From NCBI RefSeq assembly GCF_002101555.1, contig NZ_LQOL01000058.1, positions 1-64,000 of the forward strand: a DNA stretch of 64,000 nt. Reading direction: 5' to 3'. Each line of letters opens with the position of its first letter. Positions within the stretch are counted from its first letter, which is position 1. Below are positions 43,652-52,464 of the stretch, piece after piece. The notes beneath the pieces are model-generated. The model ran no database searches, was not told where the DNA came from, and saw only the letters and a program-made list of their open reading frames with translations. The stretch comes from Mycolicibacterium canariasense (GTDB taxonomy: Bacteria; Actinomycetota; Actinomycetes; Mycobacteriales; Mycobacteriaceae). The position numbers were made by a program, and so were the translations under genes.

Positions 43652-44769
43652 TGTCCCGCATATCCCTCGACGACCTGCCGCTGCGGGACACCCTGCGCGG
43701 CAAGAGTCCCTACGGTGCGCCGCAGTTGCAGGTGCCGGTGCGGCTCAACACCAACGAGAACCCGCACCCGCCGAGCCAGGCGCTCGTCGACGATGTCGCC
43801 GCGTCGGTGCGCGACGCCGCGTCGGACCTGCACCGCTATCCAGACCGGGACGCGGTCACTCTGCGCGCCGACCTGGCGGCCTACCTGACCGGCCAGACCG
43901 GTGTCCCGGTGGCCACCGAGAACGTCTGGGCGGCAAACGGTTCCAACGAGATCCTGCAGCAGCTGCTGCAGGCGTTCGGCGGACCGGGCCGCACCGCCAT
44001 GGGCTTCGTCCCGTCCTACTCGATGCACCCGATCATCTCCGACGGCACCCAGACCGAATGGCTACAGGCCGCCCGGGCGCAGGACTTCGGCCTGGATACC
44101 GCCGTGGCGGTTGCCGCCGTCAAGGAACACCAGCCCGATGTGGTGTTCCTGGCCAGCCCGAACAACCCGTCGGGCCAGAGCATCACCGTCGACGAACTGC
44201 GCCAGCTGCTCGAGGTGGCCCCAGGGGTTGTCATCGTGGACGAGGCGTACGGCGAGTTCTCCTCGCAGCCCAGCGCCATCGGCCTGGTCGCCGAGTACCC
44301 GGCCAAACTGATCGTCACCCGCACGATGAGCAAGGCGTTCGCCTTCGCCGGTGGCCGGCTGGGATATCTGGTCGCCGATCCGGCCGTCATCGAGGCCCTG
44401 CTGCTGGTCCGGCTGCCGTACCACCTGTCCTCGCTGACCCAGGCGGCCGCGCGTGCCGCGCTGCGGCACGCCGACGACACGCTGGCCAGCGTGGCGCTGC
44501 TCATCGCCGAGCGCAACCGAGTGTCGAAGGCCTTGTCCGAGATGGGCTTCCGGGTCATCCCCAGCGACGCCAACTTCGTGCTCTACGGCGAGTTCGCCGA
44601 TGCGCCCGCGGTATGGCAGCGCTACCTGGATGCCGGCGTGCTCATCCGCGATGTCGGCATCCCCGGCTACCTGCGCGCCACCATCGGCCTGGCCGAGGAG
44701 AACGATGCCCTGCTCGACGTCAGCGCCGAGATCGCCGAATCCGCTTTGTCCGCACAAGGAGCTTCATGA
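43651..44769 (+). CDS. hisC: Histidinol-phosphate aminotransferase
   Basis: PLP enzyme that exchanges imidazoleacetol phosphate and glutamate for histidinol phosphate. The 372 residues have LNTNENPHPPS, LHRYPDRDA, AANGSNEILQQ, SPNNPSGQ, VVIVDEAYGEF and the lysine K228 in RTMSKAFAFAGGRLGY. The stop overlaps hisB by ATGA. Corresponds to HisC1. Confidence 0.95.
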   Translation: MSRISLDDLPLRDTLRGKSPYGAPQLQVPVRLNTNENPHPPSQALVDDVAASVRDAASDLHRYPDRDAVTLRADLAAYLTGQTGVPVATENVWAANGSNEILQQLLQAFGGPGRTAMGFVPSYSMHPIISDGTQTEWLQAARAQDFGLDTAVAVAAVKEHQPDVVFLASPNNPSGQSITVDELRQLLEVAPGVVIVDEAYGEFSSQPSAIGLVAEYPAKLIVTRTMSKAFAFAGGRLGYLVADPAVIEALLLVRLPYHLSSLTQAAARAALRHADDTLASVALLIAERNRVSKALSEMGFRVIPSDANFVLYGEFADAPAVWQRYLDAGVLIRDVGIPGYLRATIGLAEENDALLDVSAEIAESALSAQGAS

Positions 44770-45386
44770 GCCGCCGCGCCAGGGTCGAACGTAAGACCAA
44801 GGAGTCCGACATCGTCGTCGAGATCGACCTCGACGGCTCGGGCAGAACCGATATCAGTACGGGAGTACCGTTTTTCGACCATATGCTGACGGCGCTGGGC
44901 AGCCACGCCAGTTTCGACCTGACGGTGCACGCCAAGGGTGATATCGAGATCGAGGGTCACCACACCGTCGAGGACACCGCCATCGTGCTGGGCCAGGCAC
45001 TCGGCCAGGCCCTGGGGGACAAGAAGGGCATCCGCCGGTTCGGCGATGCCTTCATCCCCATGGACGAGACGCTGGCGCACGCCGCCGTCGACGTGTCCGG
45101 GCGGCCGTACTTCGTGCACACCGGCGAGCCGGATTTCATGGTGTCCTTCACGATCTCCGGATCGGGTGCCGGGGCCACGGCGCCGTACCACACCGTGATC
45201 AACCGGCACGTGTTCGAGTCGCTGGCGTTCAACGCCCGCATCGCCCTGCACGTGCGCACCCTCTACGGTCGGGACCCGCATCACATCACCGAGGCCGAGT
45301 ACAAGGCGGTGGCCCGCGCCCTGCGCCAGGCCGTCGAGTTCGACCCGCGGGTCACCGGGGTGCCCTCGACCAAGGGCACTCTGTGA
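44766..45386 (+). CDS. hisB: Imidazoleglycerol-phosphate dehydratase
   Basis: Manganese-dependent dehydration of imidazoleglycerol phosphate. The 206 residues show the two-fold repeated metal motifs: FFDHMLTALGSHASF, GHHTVEDTA, and later TLAHAAVDVSGRP and DPHHITEAEYKA. The ATG sharing ATGA with hisC is used; the longer frame is inside hisC. Monofunctional type, with no phosphatase fused to it. Confidence 0.95.
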   Translation: MSRRARVERKTKESDIVVEIDLDGSGRTDISTGVPFFDHMLTALGSHASFDLTVHAKGDIEIEGHHTVEDTAIVLGQALGQALGDKKGIRRFGDAFIPMDETLAHAAVDVSGRPYFVHTGEPDFMVSFTISGSGAGATAPYHTVINRHVFESLAFNARIALHVRTLYGRDPHHITEAEYKAVARALRQAVEFDPRVTGVPSTKGTL

Positions 45387-46003
45387 CCCCCAAAAAGGTG
45401 GTGGTGCTGGATTACGGGTCCGGCAACCTGCGCTCGGCGCAGCGTGCGGTGCAGCGCACCGGAGCCGAGGTCGAGGTCACCAGTGACCCGGTCGCGGCCG
45501 CGAACGCCGACGGTCTGGTGGTGCCCGGCGTCGGCGCCTTCGAGGCCTGCATGGTGGGACTGCGCGGCATCGGCGGCGACGAGATCATCGCCAAACGGGT
45601 GTCCGCGGGCCGACCGGTGCTCGGCGTCTGCGTGGGCATGCAGATCCTGTTCGCCCGCGGTGTCGAATTCGGGGTGGAGTCCACCGGGTGCGGCCAGTGG
45701 CCCGGCGCGGTGACGCGCCTGGACGCGCCGGTCATCCCGCACATGGGCTGGAATGTGGTCGACGCGCCCGCAGGCAGTACCTTGTTCCGGGGCCTGGACG
45801 CCGACACCCGGTTCTACTTCGTGCACTCGTACGCCGCACAGCAGTGGCAGGGCCGGCCCGAGGCCCTGGTCACCTGGGCGACACACCATGTGCCGTTCAT
45901 CGCGGCCGTGGAGGACGGCCCGCTGTCGGCGACACAATTTCATCCGGAGAAAAGCGGCGACGCCGGCGCGGCGCTGCTAGCGAATTGGGTTGAGGGACTG
46001 TGA
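45383..46003 (+). CDS. hisH: Imidazole glycerol phosphate synthase, glutamine amidotransferase subunit
   Basis: Supplies ammonia from glutamine to HisF. The 206-residue class I amidotransferase has the nucleophile C83 in GVCVGMQ and the HPE triad piece FHPEKSG near the C-terminus. GTG start in a GTGA overlap with hisB, and a GTGA overlap with hisA after it. Confidence 0.95.
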   Translation: MTPKKVVVLDYGSGNLRSAQRAVQRTGAEVEVTSDPVAAANADGLVVPGVGAFEACMVGLRGIGGDEIIAKRVSAGRPVLGVCVGMQILFARGVEFGVESTGCGQWPGAVTRLDAPVIPHMGWNVVDAPAGSTLFRGLDADTRFYFVHSYAAQQWQGRPEALVTWATHHVPFIAAVEDGPLSATQFHPEKSGDAGAALLANWVEGL

Positions 46004-46734
46004 GTTTGATTCTTTTGCCGGCCGTCGACGTGGTCGAGGGCAAAGCGGTGCGCCTGGTGCAGGGCAAGGCGGGCAGCGAAACCGACTACGGGTCGGCACT
46101 GGAGGCAGCCCTTGCCTGGCAGCGCGACGGTGCCGAGTGGATCCACCTGGTGGACCTGGATGCCGCGTTCGGGCGCGGCTCCAACCGCGAACTGCTGGCC
46201 GAGGTGGTCGGCAAGCTCGATGTCGCGGTGGAACTGTCCGGCGGTATCCGCGACGACGAATCGCTGCGGGCCGCGCTGGCCACCGGCTGTGCGCGGGTCA
46301 ACATCGGCACCGCCGCGCTGGAGAACCCGGCCTGGTGTGCGGCCGCCATCGCCGAGTACGGCGACAAGGTGGCCGTCGGGCTCGACGTCCAGATCGTGGA
46401 GGGGCAACACCGGTTGCGTGGCCGCGGCTGGGAAACCGACGGCGGCGACCTGTGGGAGGTGCTGGAACGGCTTGAGCGCGAGGGCTGTTCGCGCTACGTC
46501 GTCACCGACGTCACCAAGGACGGCACCCTGACCGGGCCCAACCTGGATCTGCTGGGCGAGGTCGCCGAACGCAGCGGGGCGCCGGTGATCGCGTCCGGCG
46601 GGGTGTCCAGCGTCGAGGACCTGCGCGCCATCGCCACCCTGACCGGCCGCGGCGTCGAGGGTGCCATCGTCGGGAAGGCGCTCTATGCGGGACGTTTCAC
46701 CCTGCCCGAGGCGCTGGCCGCGGTCGGCGGATAA
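46000..46734 (+). CDS. hisA: Bifunctional ProFAR / phosphoribosylanthranilate isomerase (PriA)
   Basis: TIM-barrel isomerase of 244 residues. Motif blocks are LLPAVDVVEGKAVRLVQG with the catalytic aspartate, VELSGGIRDD and TDVTKDGTLTGPN with the second aspartate, and IASGGVSS. In mycobacteria the HisA homologue, PriA, also performs the TrpF reaction. No trpF is seen among the trp genes at 53.8-58.9 kb, so this protein should serve both pathways. GTG start within GTGA. Confidence 0.94.
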   Translation: MSLILLPAVDVVEGKAVRLVQGKAGSETDYGSALEAALAWQRDGAEWIHLVDLDAAFGRGSNRELLAEVVGKLDVAVELSGGIRDDESLRAALATGCARVNIGTAALENPAWCAAAIAEYGDKVAVGLDVQIVEGQHRLRGRGWETDGGDLWEVLERLEREGCSRYVVTDVTKDGTLTGPNLDLLGEVAERSGAPVIASGGVSSVEDLRAIATLTGRGVEGAIVGKALYAGRFTLPEALAAVGG

Positions 46735-46739
46735 CGACC

Positions 46740-47552
46740 ATGGATCCCATCCGGCTGGACGCGCTGGTCGCCACCGCGGCCGACGTTCTCGATGCGGCGT
46801 CGGCTCAGTTCATCGCGGGGCACCGCGCGGACTCGGCCGTCCGCAAGAAGGGTAATGATTTCGCGACCGAGATCGACCTGGCCATCGAGCGGCAGGTGGT
46901 GGCCGCACTGCAAGAACAGACCGGGATCGGCGTGCACGGTGAGGAATTCGGTGGCGAGCCGATCGACTCCGAGCTGGTGTGGGTGCTCGACCCGATCGAT
47001 GGCACCTTCAACTACGCCGCCGGCTCACCGATGGCGGCCATCCTGTTGGGCCTGCTGCACAACGGTGTACCGGTCGCCGGGCTGACCTGGCTGCCGTTCA
47101 TGGGTCAGCGTTACACCGCGCTGGATGGAGGTCCCGTCCGCGACAACGGCGTGGCGCTGCCGGCGCTGGACACGCCGACACTGGCCGACTCCATCGTCGG
47201 GATCCAGACGTTCAACATCGACTCGCGGGGCCGCTTTCCCGGCCGGTACCGGGCCGCGGTGCTGGCCAACCTGAGCCGTGAGTGCTCCCGGGTCCGCATG
47301 CACGGCGCCACCGGCGTCGACCTGGCCTACGTGGCGAGCGGAATCCTGGGTGCGGCCATCAGTTTCGGTCATCACATCTGGGATCACGCCGCCGGAGTGG
47401 CGTTGGTGCGGGCCGCGGGCGGTATCGTCACCGACCTGTTCGGAGCGCCGTGGACCGCGGAGTCGAAGTCCGCACTGGCCGCCGCGCCCGGCGTGCACCA
47501 GCGCATGCTGGAGATCATCGCCGCCGCCGGTAGCCCGGAGGATCACCTGTGA
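46740..47552 (+). CDS. impA: Inositol monophosphatase-family phosphatase (ImpA)
   Basis: The 270-residue phosphatase has the lithium-sensitive magnesium-binding motifs: GEEFGG with its acid, WVLDPIDGTFNYAAGSPM, and the C-terminal IWDHAAGVALVRAAGG. It lies between hisA and hisF with a GTGA overlap to hisF. The family hydrolyses inositol-1-phosphate, but members in actinobacteria also act as histidinol-phosphate phosphatase. Its place in the his operon fits either, and Rv1604 has the same position. Confidence 0.88.
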   Translation: MDPIRLDALVATAADVLDAASAQFIAGHRADSAVRKKGNDFATEIDLAIERQVVAALQEQTGIGVHGEEFGGEPIDSELVWVLDPIDGTFNYAAGSPMAAILLGLLHNGVPVAGLTWLPFMGQRYTALDGGPVRDNGVALPALDTPTLADSIVGIQTFNIDSRGRFPGRYRAAVLANLSRECSRVRMHGATGVDLAYVASGILGAAISFGHHIWDHAAGVALVRAAGGIVTDLFGAPWTAESKSALAAAPGVHQRMLEIIAAAGSPEDHL

Positions 47553-48340
47553 CCAGTGACCGTGACAGTAGGTTGGCCACCCGCGTCATCCCGTGCCTGG
47601 ACGTCGACGCCGGCCGGGTGGTCAAGGGCGTCAACTTCGAAAACCTCAGGGATGCCGGCGATCCCGTCGAGCTGGCGGCGGCCTACGACGCCGAGGGCGC
47701 CGACGAGCTGACATTCCTGGACGTCACCGCCTCGTCGTCGGGCCGGTCCACCATGCTGGAGGTGGTGCGCCGCACCGCCGAGCAGGTGTTCATCCCGCTC
47801 ACCGTCGGCGGCGGGGTGCGTTCGGTCGAGGACGTGGACACCCTGTTGCGGGCCGGTGCGGACAAGGTATCGGTGAACACCGCCGCCATCGCCCGCCCCG
47901 AACTGCTCGCCGAGTTGGCCCACCAGTTCGGTTCGCAGTGCATCGTGCTCAGCGTCGATGCCCGCACCGTCCCGGCGGGTTCGGCACCCACAGCGTCGGG
48001 TTGGGAGGTCACCACGCACGGCGGCCGGCGTGGCACCGGCATCGACGCGGTCGAATGGGCCCGGCGCGGGGCCGAACTCGGCGTGGGGGAGATCCTGCTG
48101 AACTCGATGGACGCCGACGGCACCAAGGCCGGTTTCGACCTGGACATGTTGCGCGCGGTGCGTGCGGCGGTGACGGTGCCGGTGATCGCCAGCGGTGGCG
48201 CCGGAGCGGTGGACCATTTCCCGCCCGCCGTCGCGGCCGGTGCGGATGCGGTGCTGGCGGCCAGCGTGTTCCATTTCCGGGAGTTGACGATCGGTCAGGT
48301 CAAAGAGGCCATGGCGGCCGAGGGGATCACGGTGCGATGA
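47549..48340 (+). CDS. hisF: Imidazole glycerol phosphate synthase, cyclase subunit
   Basis: Cyclase that makes imidazoleglycerol phosphate and AICAR from PRFAR using ammonia from HisH. The 263-residue TIM barrel has the N-terminal catalytic D in RVIPCLDVDAGRVVKG, LTVGGGVRS, and the second acid in LLNSMDADGTKAG; the phosphate loop is SGGAGAV. GTG start in a GTGA overlap with impA. Length is as usual. Confidence 0.96.
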   Translation: MTSDRDSRLATRVIPCLDVDAGRVVKGVNFENLRDAGDPVELAAAYDAEGADELTFLDVTASSSGRSTMLEVVRRTAEQVFIPLTVGGGVRSVEDVDTLLRAGADKVSVNTAAIARPELLAELAHQFGSQCIVLSVDARTVPAGSAPTASGWEVTTHGGRRGTGIDAVEWARRGAELGVGEILLNSMDADGTKAGFDLDMLRAVRAAVTVPVIASGGAGAVDHFPPAVAAGADAVLAASVFHFRELTIGQVKEAMAAEGITVR

Positions 48341-48362
48341 GCGCTTGCGCGAAGAGTGGACA

Positions 48363-48716
48363 ATGCCGATGAATCTCGATCCCGGTATCGCCGCCCGGCT
48401 CAAGCGCAACGCCGACGGGCTGTTCACCGCCGTGGTGCAGGAGCACGGCACCGGTGACGTGCTGATGGTGGCCTGGATGGACGACGACGCGTTGGCCCGC
48501 ACGCTGGAAACCCGTGAGGCCACCTACTTCTCACGGTCCCGCGGCCAGCAGTGGATCAAGGGCGCCACGTCCGGGCACACCCAGCACGTGCGCTCGGTGC
48601 GGCTGGACTGCGACGGCGACACCGTCCTGCTCGAGGTCGACCAGGTGGGCGGCGCCTGCCACACCGGCGATCACAGCTGCTTCGACGCCGACGAACTGCT
48701 GGCGCCCGAGGCCTGA
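48363..48716 (+). CDS. hisI: Phosphoribosyl-AMP cyclohydrolase
   Basis: Hydrolyses the adenine ring of PR-AMP, an early step. The 117-residue monofunctional protein has ATYFSRSRGQQWIKGATSGHTQHV and the zinc cysteines in CHTGDHSCF, with VRLDCDGD. The ATG giving MPMNLDPG is chosen after AAGAGTGG; a TTG 18 nt upstream is the only longer option. hisE and hisG are not in the window. Last gene of the operon. Confidence 0.95.
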   Translation: MPMNLDPGIAARLKRNADGLFTAVVQEHGTGDVLMVAWMDDDALARTLETREATYFSRSRGQQWIKGATSGHTQHVRSVRLDCDGDTVLLEVDQVGGACHTGDHSCFDADELLAPEA

Positions 48717-48717
48717 C

Positions 48718-48960
48718 TCAGCTGAACGGCAGGAATTGCCCGTTGACCCAGACGCCCCAGTGCCCGCCCGAACCCCAGTCCCACCAGACCATCGGGTGAC
48801 CCTGCCACGCCTCGGCGGGCTTCTTGGGCGCGTTGGCCGGTGCCTCCAGAGCGGGACCGCCGGCATCGACCGGCGGCTCGGCGGCCGCCGTACCCATGCC
48901 GAGGGCGGACCCGAGGATTGCGCCGGCGGCCACCACGGTGGCCAAGACTGACTTCGACAT
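48718..48960 (-). CDS. Small secreted protein, unknown function
   Basis: The 80-residue product starts with a signal peptide (basic start, VLATVVAAGAILGSALGM core, cleavage near AAA-EPP). The mature part is proline- and tryptophan-rich: PKKPAEAWQGHPMVWWDW and GHWGVWVNGQFLPFS. It is read opposite to hisI with only 1 bp between the stops. Tryptophan/glycine-rich small secreted proteins of this kind occur in many mycobacteria with no known role. Confidence 0.72.
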   Translation of the reverse strand: MSKSVLATVVAAGAILGSALGMGTAAAEPPVDAGGPALEAPANAPKKPAEAWQGHPMVWWDWGSGGHWGVWVNGQFLPFS

Positions 48961-49047
48961 GCCTGAAAGCTTAGCCAATCGAAGCGAATCGCGGGGAAGT
49001 GACCCTCGGCGCTGTCTTGCGCCGACTTGTCGGTGTCGTCGGACAGA

Positions 49048-50670
49048 ATGGCCAGCGTGATCGATTCCGCCGGGGCCCGCAAAGCGCGCGGGGCGTTCTT
49101 CACCCCGCCGGAGATCACCCGCTATCTGGCGCAGTGGGCGGTCCGGGCGCCCGGCGACCGGGTGTTCGAACCGTCGGCCGGGGAGGCGGCATTCCTGGTC
49201 GCGGCGGCCCGCCGGCTGTCCGAGCTGGGCGCCGATGCCCCGGTACTCGAGGGGGTGGAGATCCATCCGGCCAGCGCCAGGGCCGCCCGGGCGCGCGTCG
49301 CCGAGGCCGGTGCCACCGCACGCATCCGCACCGCCGACTTCTTCGCCGTGGACCCGCAACCGTCGTACACCGCGGTGATCGGCAACCCGCCCTATATCCG
49401 TTATCAGGACTTCCGGGGCCAGGCGCGGGCCCAGTCCCGGCGGGCGGCCCTGCAGGCTGGGGTCAGCCTGTCCGGCCTCGCATCGAGCTGGGCGGCCTTC
49501 ACGGTGCACGCGGCGCTGTTCCTGCAGCCGGGCGGCCGGATGGCACTGGTGCTGCCCGCCGAGCTGCTGAGCGTGAACTACGCGGCGCCGGTGCGCAAAT
49601 TCCTGTTCGACAGTTTCGCGACCGTCGAACTGGTGATGTTCGACGAGCAGGTGTTCCCCGGGGCCGAGGCCGACGTGGTGCTGCTGCTGGCCGACGGCTT
49701 CGGCGGTGGCCCGTCCGGGCACGCGGTGATCCACCGGGCCCGTAACGCCCAATCGCTGACATCGGAACTGGCCCAACGTCATTGGGCGCCACTGGATCCG
49801 TCGGACAAGTGGGTCAGCGGGCTGGTCGGCGCGGCGCCGGTGGGTCAACTGCACGCGCTGCACGAGACCGGCCGGTTCGCCACCCTGGACCGCTGGGGTG
49901 ACACCACGCTGGGCATGGTGACCGGGAACAACGGCTTCTTCGCGCTGTCCCCGGCGCGGGTGCGGGAGCTGGGCCTGCGGCCGGCCGATCTGTTGCCGCT
50001 GTCCCCGCCGGGCAGCGCACACCTGCGCGGGCTCACCCTCACCACCGCACAGTTGGACCGGCTGGGCCAGGACGGCAAGGCGACCCACCTGTTCCGGCCG
50101 GCCGGTGCCGGATCGACGGCCGCCCAGCGCTATATCGCGGCCGGCCATGCGGCCGGGGTGCACCTGGCCTACAAGTGCCGGGTGCGCAGCCCGTGGTTCG
50201 CCGTCCCGCTGTTGCCGCCCGCGCACCTGCTGCTGACCTGTATGAACGCCGACACCCCGCGCCTGATCACCAATCGTGCCGGGGCGCATCATCTCAACTC
50301 GGTGCACGGCGTGTATCTGCACGACGGGCTGGTCGGGCTCGGACAGGATCTGCTGCCGTTGGCGGCACTCAACTCGGCGACGGTGCTGCACGCCGAGATC
50401 GTCGGCCGTTCCTACGGCGGCGGGATCCTCAAGCTCGAACCGCGCGAGGCGGACCGCTGGCTGGTGCCGTCGGCCGAGCTGGTCGGTGCCCGCGCCGGCG
50501 AGCTGCGCGCGGCCCGGCGCACCGTGGCGGGTCTGCTGTCACGGGGCCGGTTGCTGGACGCCGTGCACGCCGTCGACACCGCGCTCGGTCTCGTTGACGT
50601 GGATTCGATTCGTGCAGCACGTGATTCACTGGCCACCCGGCGGGCGGTAAGGTCGCGGCGTGCCCGCTGA
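49048..50670 (+). CDS. N6-adenine DNA methyltransferase
   Basis: I use the ATG at 49048 (540 residues); the TTG at 49027 is the longer alternative. The N-terminal half is a class I methyltransferase: RKARGAFFTPPEITRYLAQW, the SAM-binding VFEPSAGEAAFL near residue 39, and the catalytic NPPYIRYQ at 113-120 typical of gamma-class adenine MTases. The C-terminal half, with a long target-recognition-like region, resembles TaqI-type enzymes. It overlaps the next gene by 11 bp. The two look like a type II restriction-modification pair. From memory the M. smegmatis enzyme at this position is linked to CTCGAG methylation; unverified. Confidence 0.85.
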   Translation: MASVIDSAGARKARGAFFTPPEITRYLAQWAVRAPGDRVFEPSAGEAAFLVAAARRLSELGADAPVLEGVEIHPASARAARARVAEAGATARIRTADFFAVDPQPSYTAVIGNPPYIRYQDFRGQARAQSRRAALQAGVSLSGLASSWAAFTVHAALFLQPGGRMALVLPAELLSVNYAAPVRKFLFDSFATVELVMFDEQVFPGAEADVVLLLADGFGGGPSGHAVIHRARNAQSLTSELAQRHWAPLDPSDKWVSGLVGAAPVGQLHALHETGRFATLDRWGDTTLGMVTGNNGFFALSPARVRELGLRPADLLPLSPPGSAHLRGLTLTTAQLDRLGQDGKATHLFRPAGAGSTAAQRYIAAGHAAGVHLAYKCRVRSPWFAVPLLPPAHLLLTCMNADTPRLITNRAGAHHLNSVHGVYLHDGLVGLGQDLLPLAALNSATVLHAEIVGRSYGGGILKLEPREADRWLVPSAELVGARAGELRAARRTVAGLLSRGRLLDAVHAVDTALGLVDVDSIRAARDSLATRRAVRSRRAR

Positions 50671-51670
50671 GCCAGCCGCGAAACCTCCGTCGAAACCTTC
50701 CGCGAAGGCCACCGCGTGGGCCATCTTCGACCGCATCGTCGCCGATGCCGCCCCGCACGGCGAGCACACCAGCCCGTGGCGCCGGGTCGACGACACCCTG
50801 GTGTATCAGCCCGACTTCCGGGTGTTGCGCCGCCTGCTCGGTGTGCCGCTGTACCTGGACGCGCCGTCCACCACCGGCGTACCCGCGCTGGCCCTGGACG
50901 TCTGGCTGTCCTACGAGCTGCGCCGCGCCGGATTCGATCCGAACGCGGTGTGGCCGCGGGCCACCGAACCGCGCATCATGCCCAGCGCCATCGCCAGCCT
51001 GCTCGAGGCGCTGCCCGTCAAGGAACGCCAGCTCATCGAGCACCGGCTGCAACGGTCGATGAAGGGGGTGGCCGGGTCCAGCGCCAGCGTGCTCGGCAAG
51101 CACTACATGAAGCAGGTCGACATCGTGATGTCGGACTGGGACACCGGCCCGGAACTGCTGATCAGCACCAAGCGGATGGATTCCAGTTTCGGCAAGAACG
51201 CCGCCAACCGGGTGGAGGAAAGCTACGGCGACGCCAAGAATCTGCGGCTGCGGCACCCGTTGGCCGCGCTCGGCTTCGTCTACGGTCTGCGCTCCACCAT
51301 CCTGACCACCGAGCCGGACAAGGCCGAATGGCTGATCGACCTGCTGGCCAAACTCGGCACCGAGGACGACGCCTACCACGCCGTCGCGCTCATCATGATC
51401 GACTATGACAGCGACGGCGCCCCGCCCGCCGAGGACGAGGTCGACAGCCTGGAAAAGGCGGAACCCGACGTGCTTTTCGAGATCGTCGACGTCGAGACCG
51501 CGGCGGTGGACGAGGCGTTGGCGGCGCTGCCGGACATCACCATCCGCCACGACACCGTCCCGCCCGGGCTGGCGCCGGCGCGGTTCCTGGCGATCATGGT
51601 GAACCGGGTGCTGGACACCACGCCGGTGACTCGGCACCGCGAAGCGCGGCGCCGCCGCCGGGAGGCCTAG
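50660..51670 (+). CDS. Probable type II restriction endonuclease partner
   Basis: The 336-residue protein is coded right behind the methyltransferase and overlaps it by 11 bp. Its central core QVDIVMSDWDTGPELLISTK has D154, E165 and K171, which could be a PD-(D/E)xK-like site with a non-standard spacing; the ISTKRM run is reminiscent of restriction enzymes. The N-terminal part is basic and helical. The family name is not clear to me, so the endonuclease assignment rests on the fusion of location and this motif. Its stop overlaps the opposite ABC ATPase by 4 bp. Confidence 0.6.
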   Translation: MPAEPAAKPPSKPSAKATAWAIFDRIVADAAPHGEHTSPWRRVDDTLVYQPDFRVLRRLLGVPLYLDAPSTTGVPALALDVWLSYELRRAGFDPNAVWPRATEPRIMPSAIASLLEALPVKERQLIEHRLQRSMKGVAGSSASVLGKHYMKQVDIVMSDWDTGPELLISTKRMDSSFGKNAANRVEESYGDAKNLRLRHPLAALGFVYGLRSTILTTEPDKAEWLIDLLAKLGTEDDAYHAVALIMIDYDSDGAPPAEDEVDSLEKAEPDVLFEIVDVETAAVDEALAALPDITIRHDTVPPGLAPARFLAIMVNRVLDTTPVTRHREARRRRREA

Positions 51671-52464
51671 AGCACCTTCGAACTCGCCTTGGCCCGGGCC
51701 GACCAGCGGCCGTCTTCGAACCCGACGGTGACGGGGTGTTCGAAAGCCGTCGTCACATGATCGGTGGTGACGGTCTGGCGCGCAGCGCCGCTGGCCACCG
51801 TGCGACCGTGCCCGATCAGCAGCGCGTGGGTGGTGGAGGTGGGCAGCTCCTCCAGGTGGTGGGTCACCAGGATCGAAGCCATATCCGGATGTGAATCATC
51901 CAGCGTGTCAAGCGTTTCCAAGAGCTGCTCACGCGCGGCCACATCCAGTCCGGTGGTCGGCTCGTCCAGTAGCAGCAGCCGCGGTTCGGCGATCAGTGCC
52001 CGGGCGATCAGGGTGCGGCCCCGTTCGCCCTGGGACAGGGTGGGCCACACCGACTCCGCGCGTGCCGACAGGCCGACGGTGTCGATGAGTTCGTCGGCGC
52101 GGGCCAGCTGCGCGGCGCTCGGGCTCCAGCGGGCCGCGATATCGATGGTGGCGGTGATCCCGGTGAGCACCACCTCACGCACGGTCAACGGGTACTGCAG
52201 CCGGTGCCGCGGATTCACGTGACCGATATCGCGGCGCAGCACGGACAGGTCGGTCTTGCCCATCTGATTGCCGAGCACCCGCACCGTTCCGGAGGTCGGA
52301 AAGGTCACGGCCGCACAGAAACCCAGCAAGGTGCTCTTGCCTGCGCCGTTGGGACCCAGCAGCGCCCAGTGCTCGCCGGACCGCACGGTCAGCGAGATGC
52401 CGTCGATGATCTGTTTACCGTCGCGGCGGAACGTGACGTCGTCGATCTCGAGCACCGGTGTCAT
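51667..52464 (-). CDS. ABC-type ATPase without a cognate permease nearby
   Basis: The 265-residue ATP-binding protein has GPNGAGKST (Walker A), LSQGERGR (signature) and LLLLDEPTTGLD (Walker B). No membrane subunit is adjacent. It starts in the stop codon of the GntR gene upstream on the same strand (ATGA), so it is controlled with that regulator. It resembles molybdate/iron-type importer ATPases, but a translation- or repair-associated ABC-F-like role is unlikely because only one ATP-binding cassette is present. Confidence 0.82.
   Translation of the reverse strand: MTPVLEIDDVTFRRDGKQIIDGISLTVRSGEHWALLGPNGAGKSTLLGFCAAVTFPTSGTVRVLGNQMGKTDLSVLRRDIGHVNPRHRLQYPLTVREVVLTGITATIDIAARWSPSAAQLARADELIDTVGLSARAESVWPTLSQGERGRTLIARALIAEPRLLLLDEPTTGLDVAAREQLLETLDTLDDSHPDMASILVTHHLEELPTSTTHALLIGHGRTVASGAARQTVTTDHVTTAFEHPVTVGFEDGRWSARAKASSKVL

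Noticed and set aside
49027..49047. TTG start for the methyltransferase
   Set aside because: An ATG seven codons later gives a normal N-terminus next to the FTPPEIT block; TTG has no better ribosome binding site.
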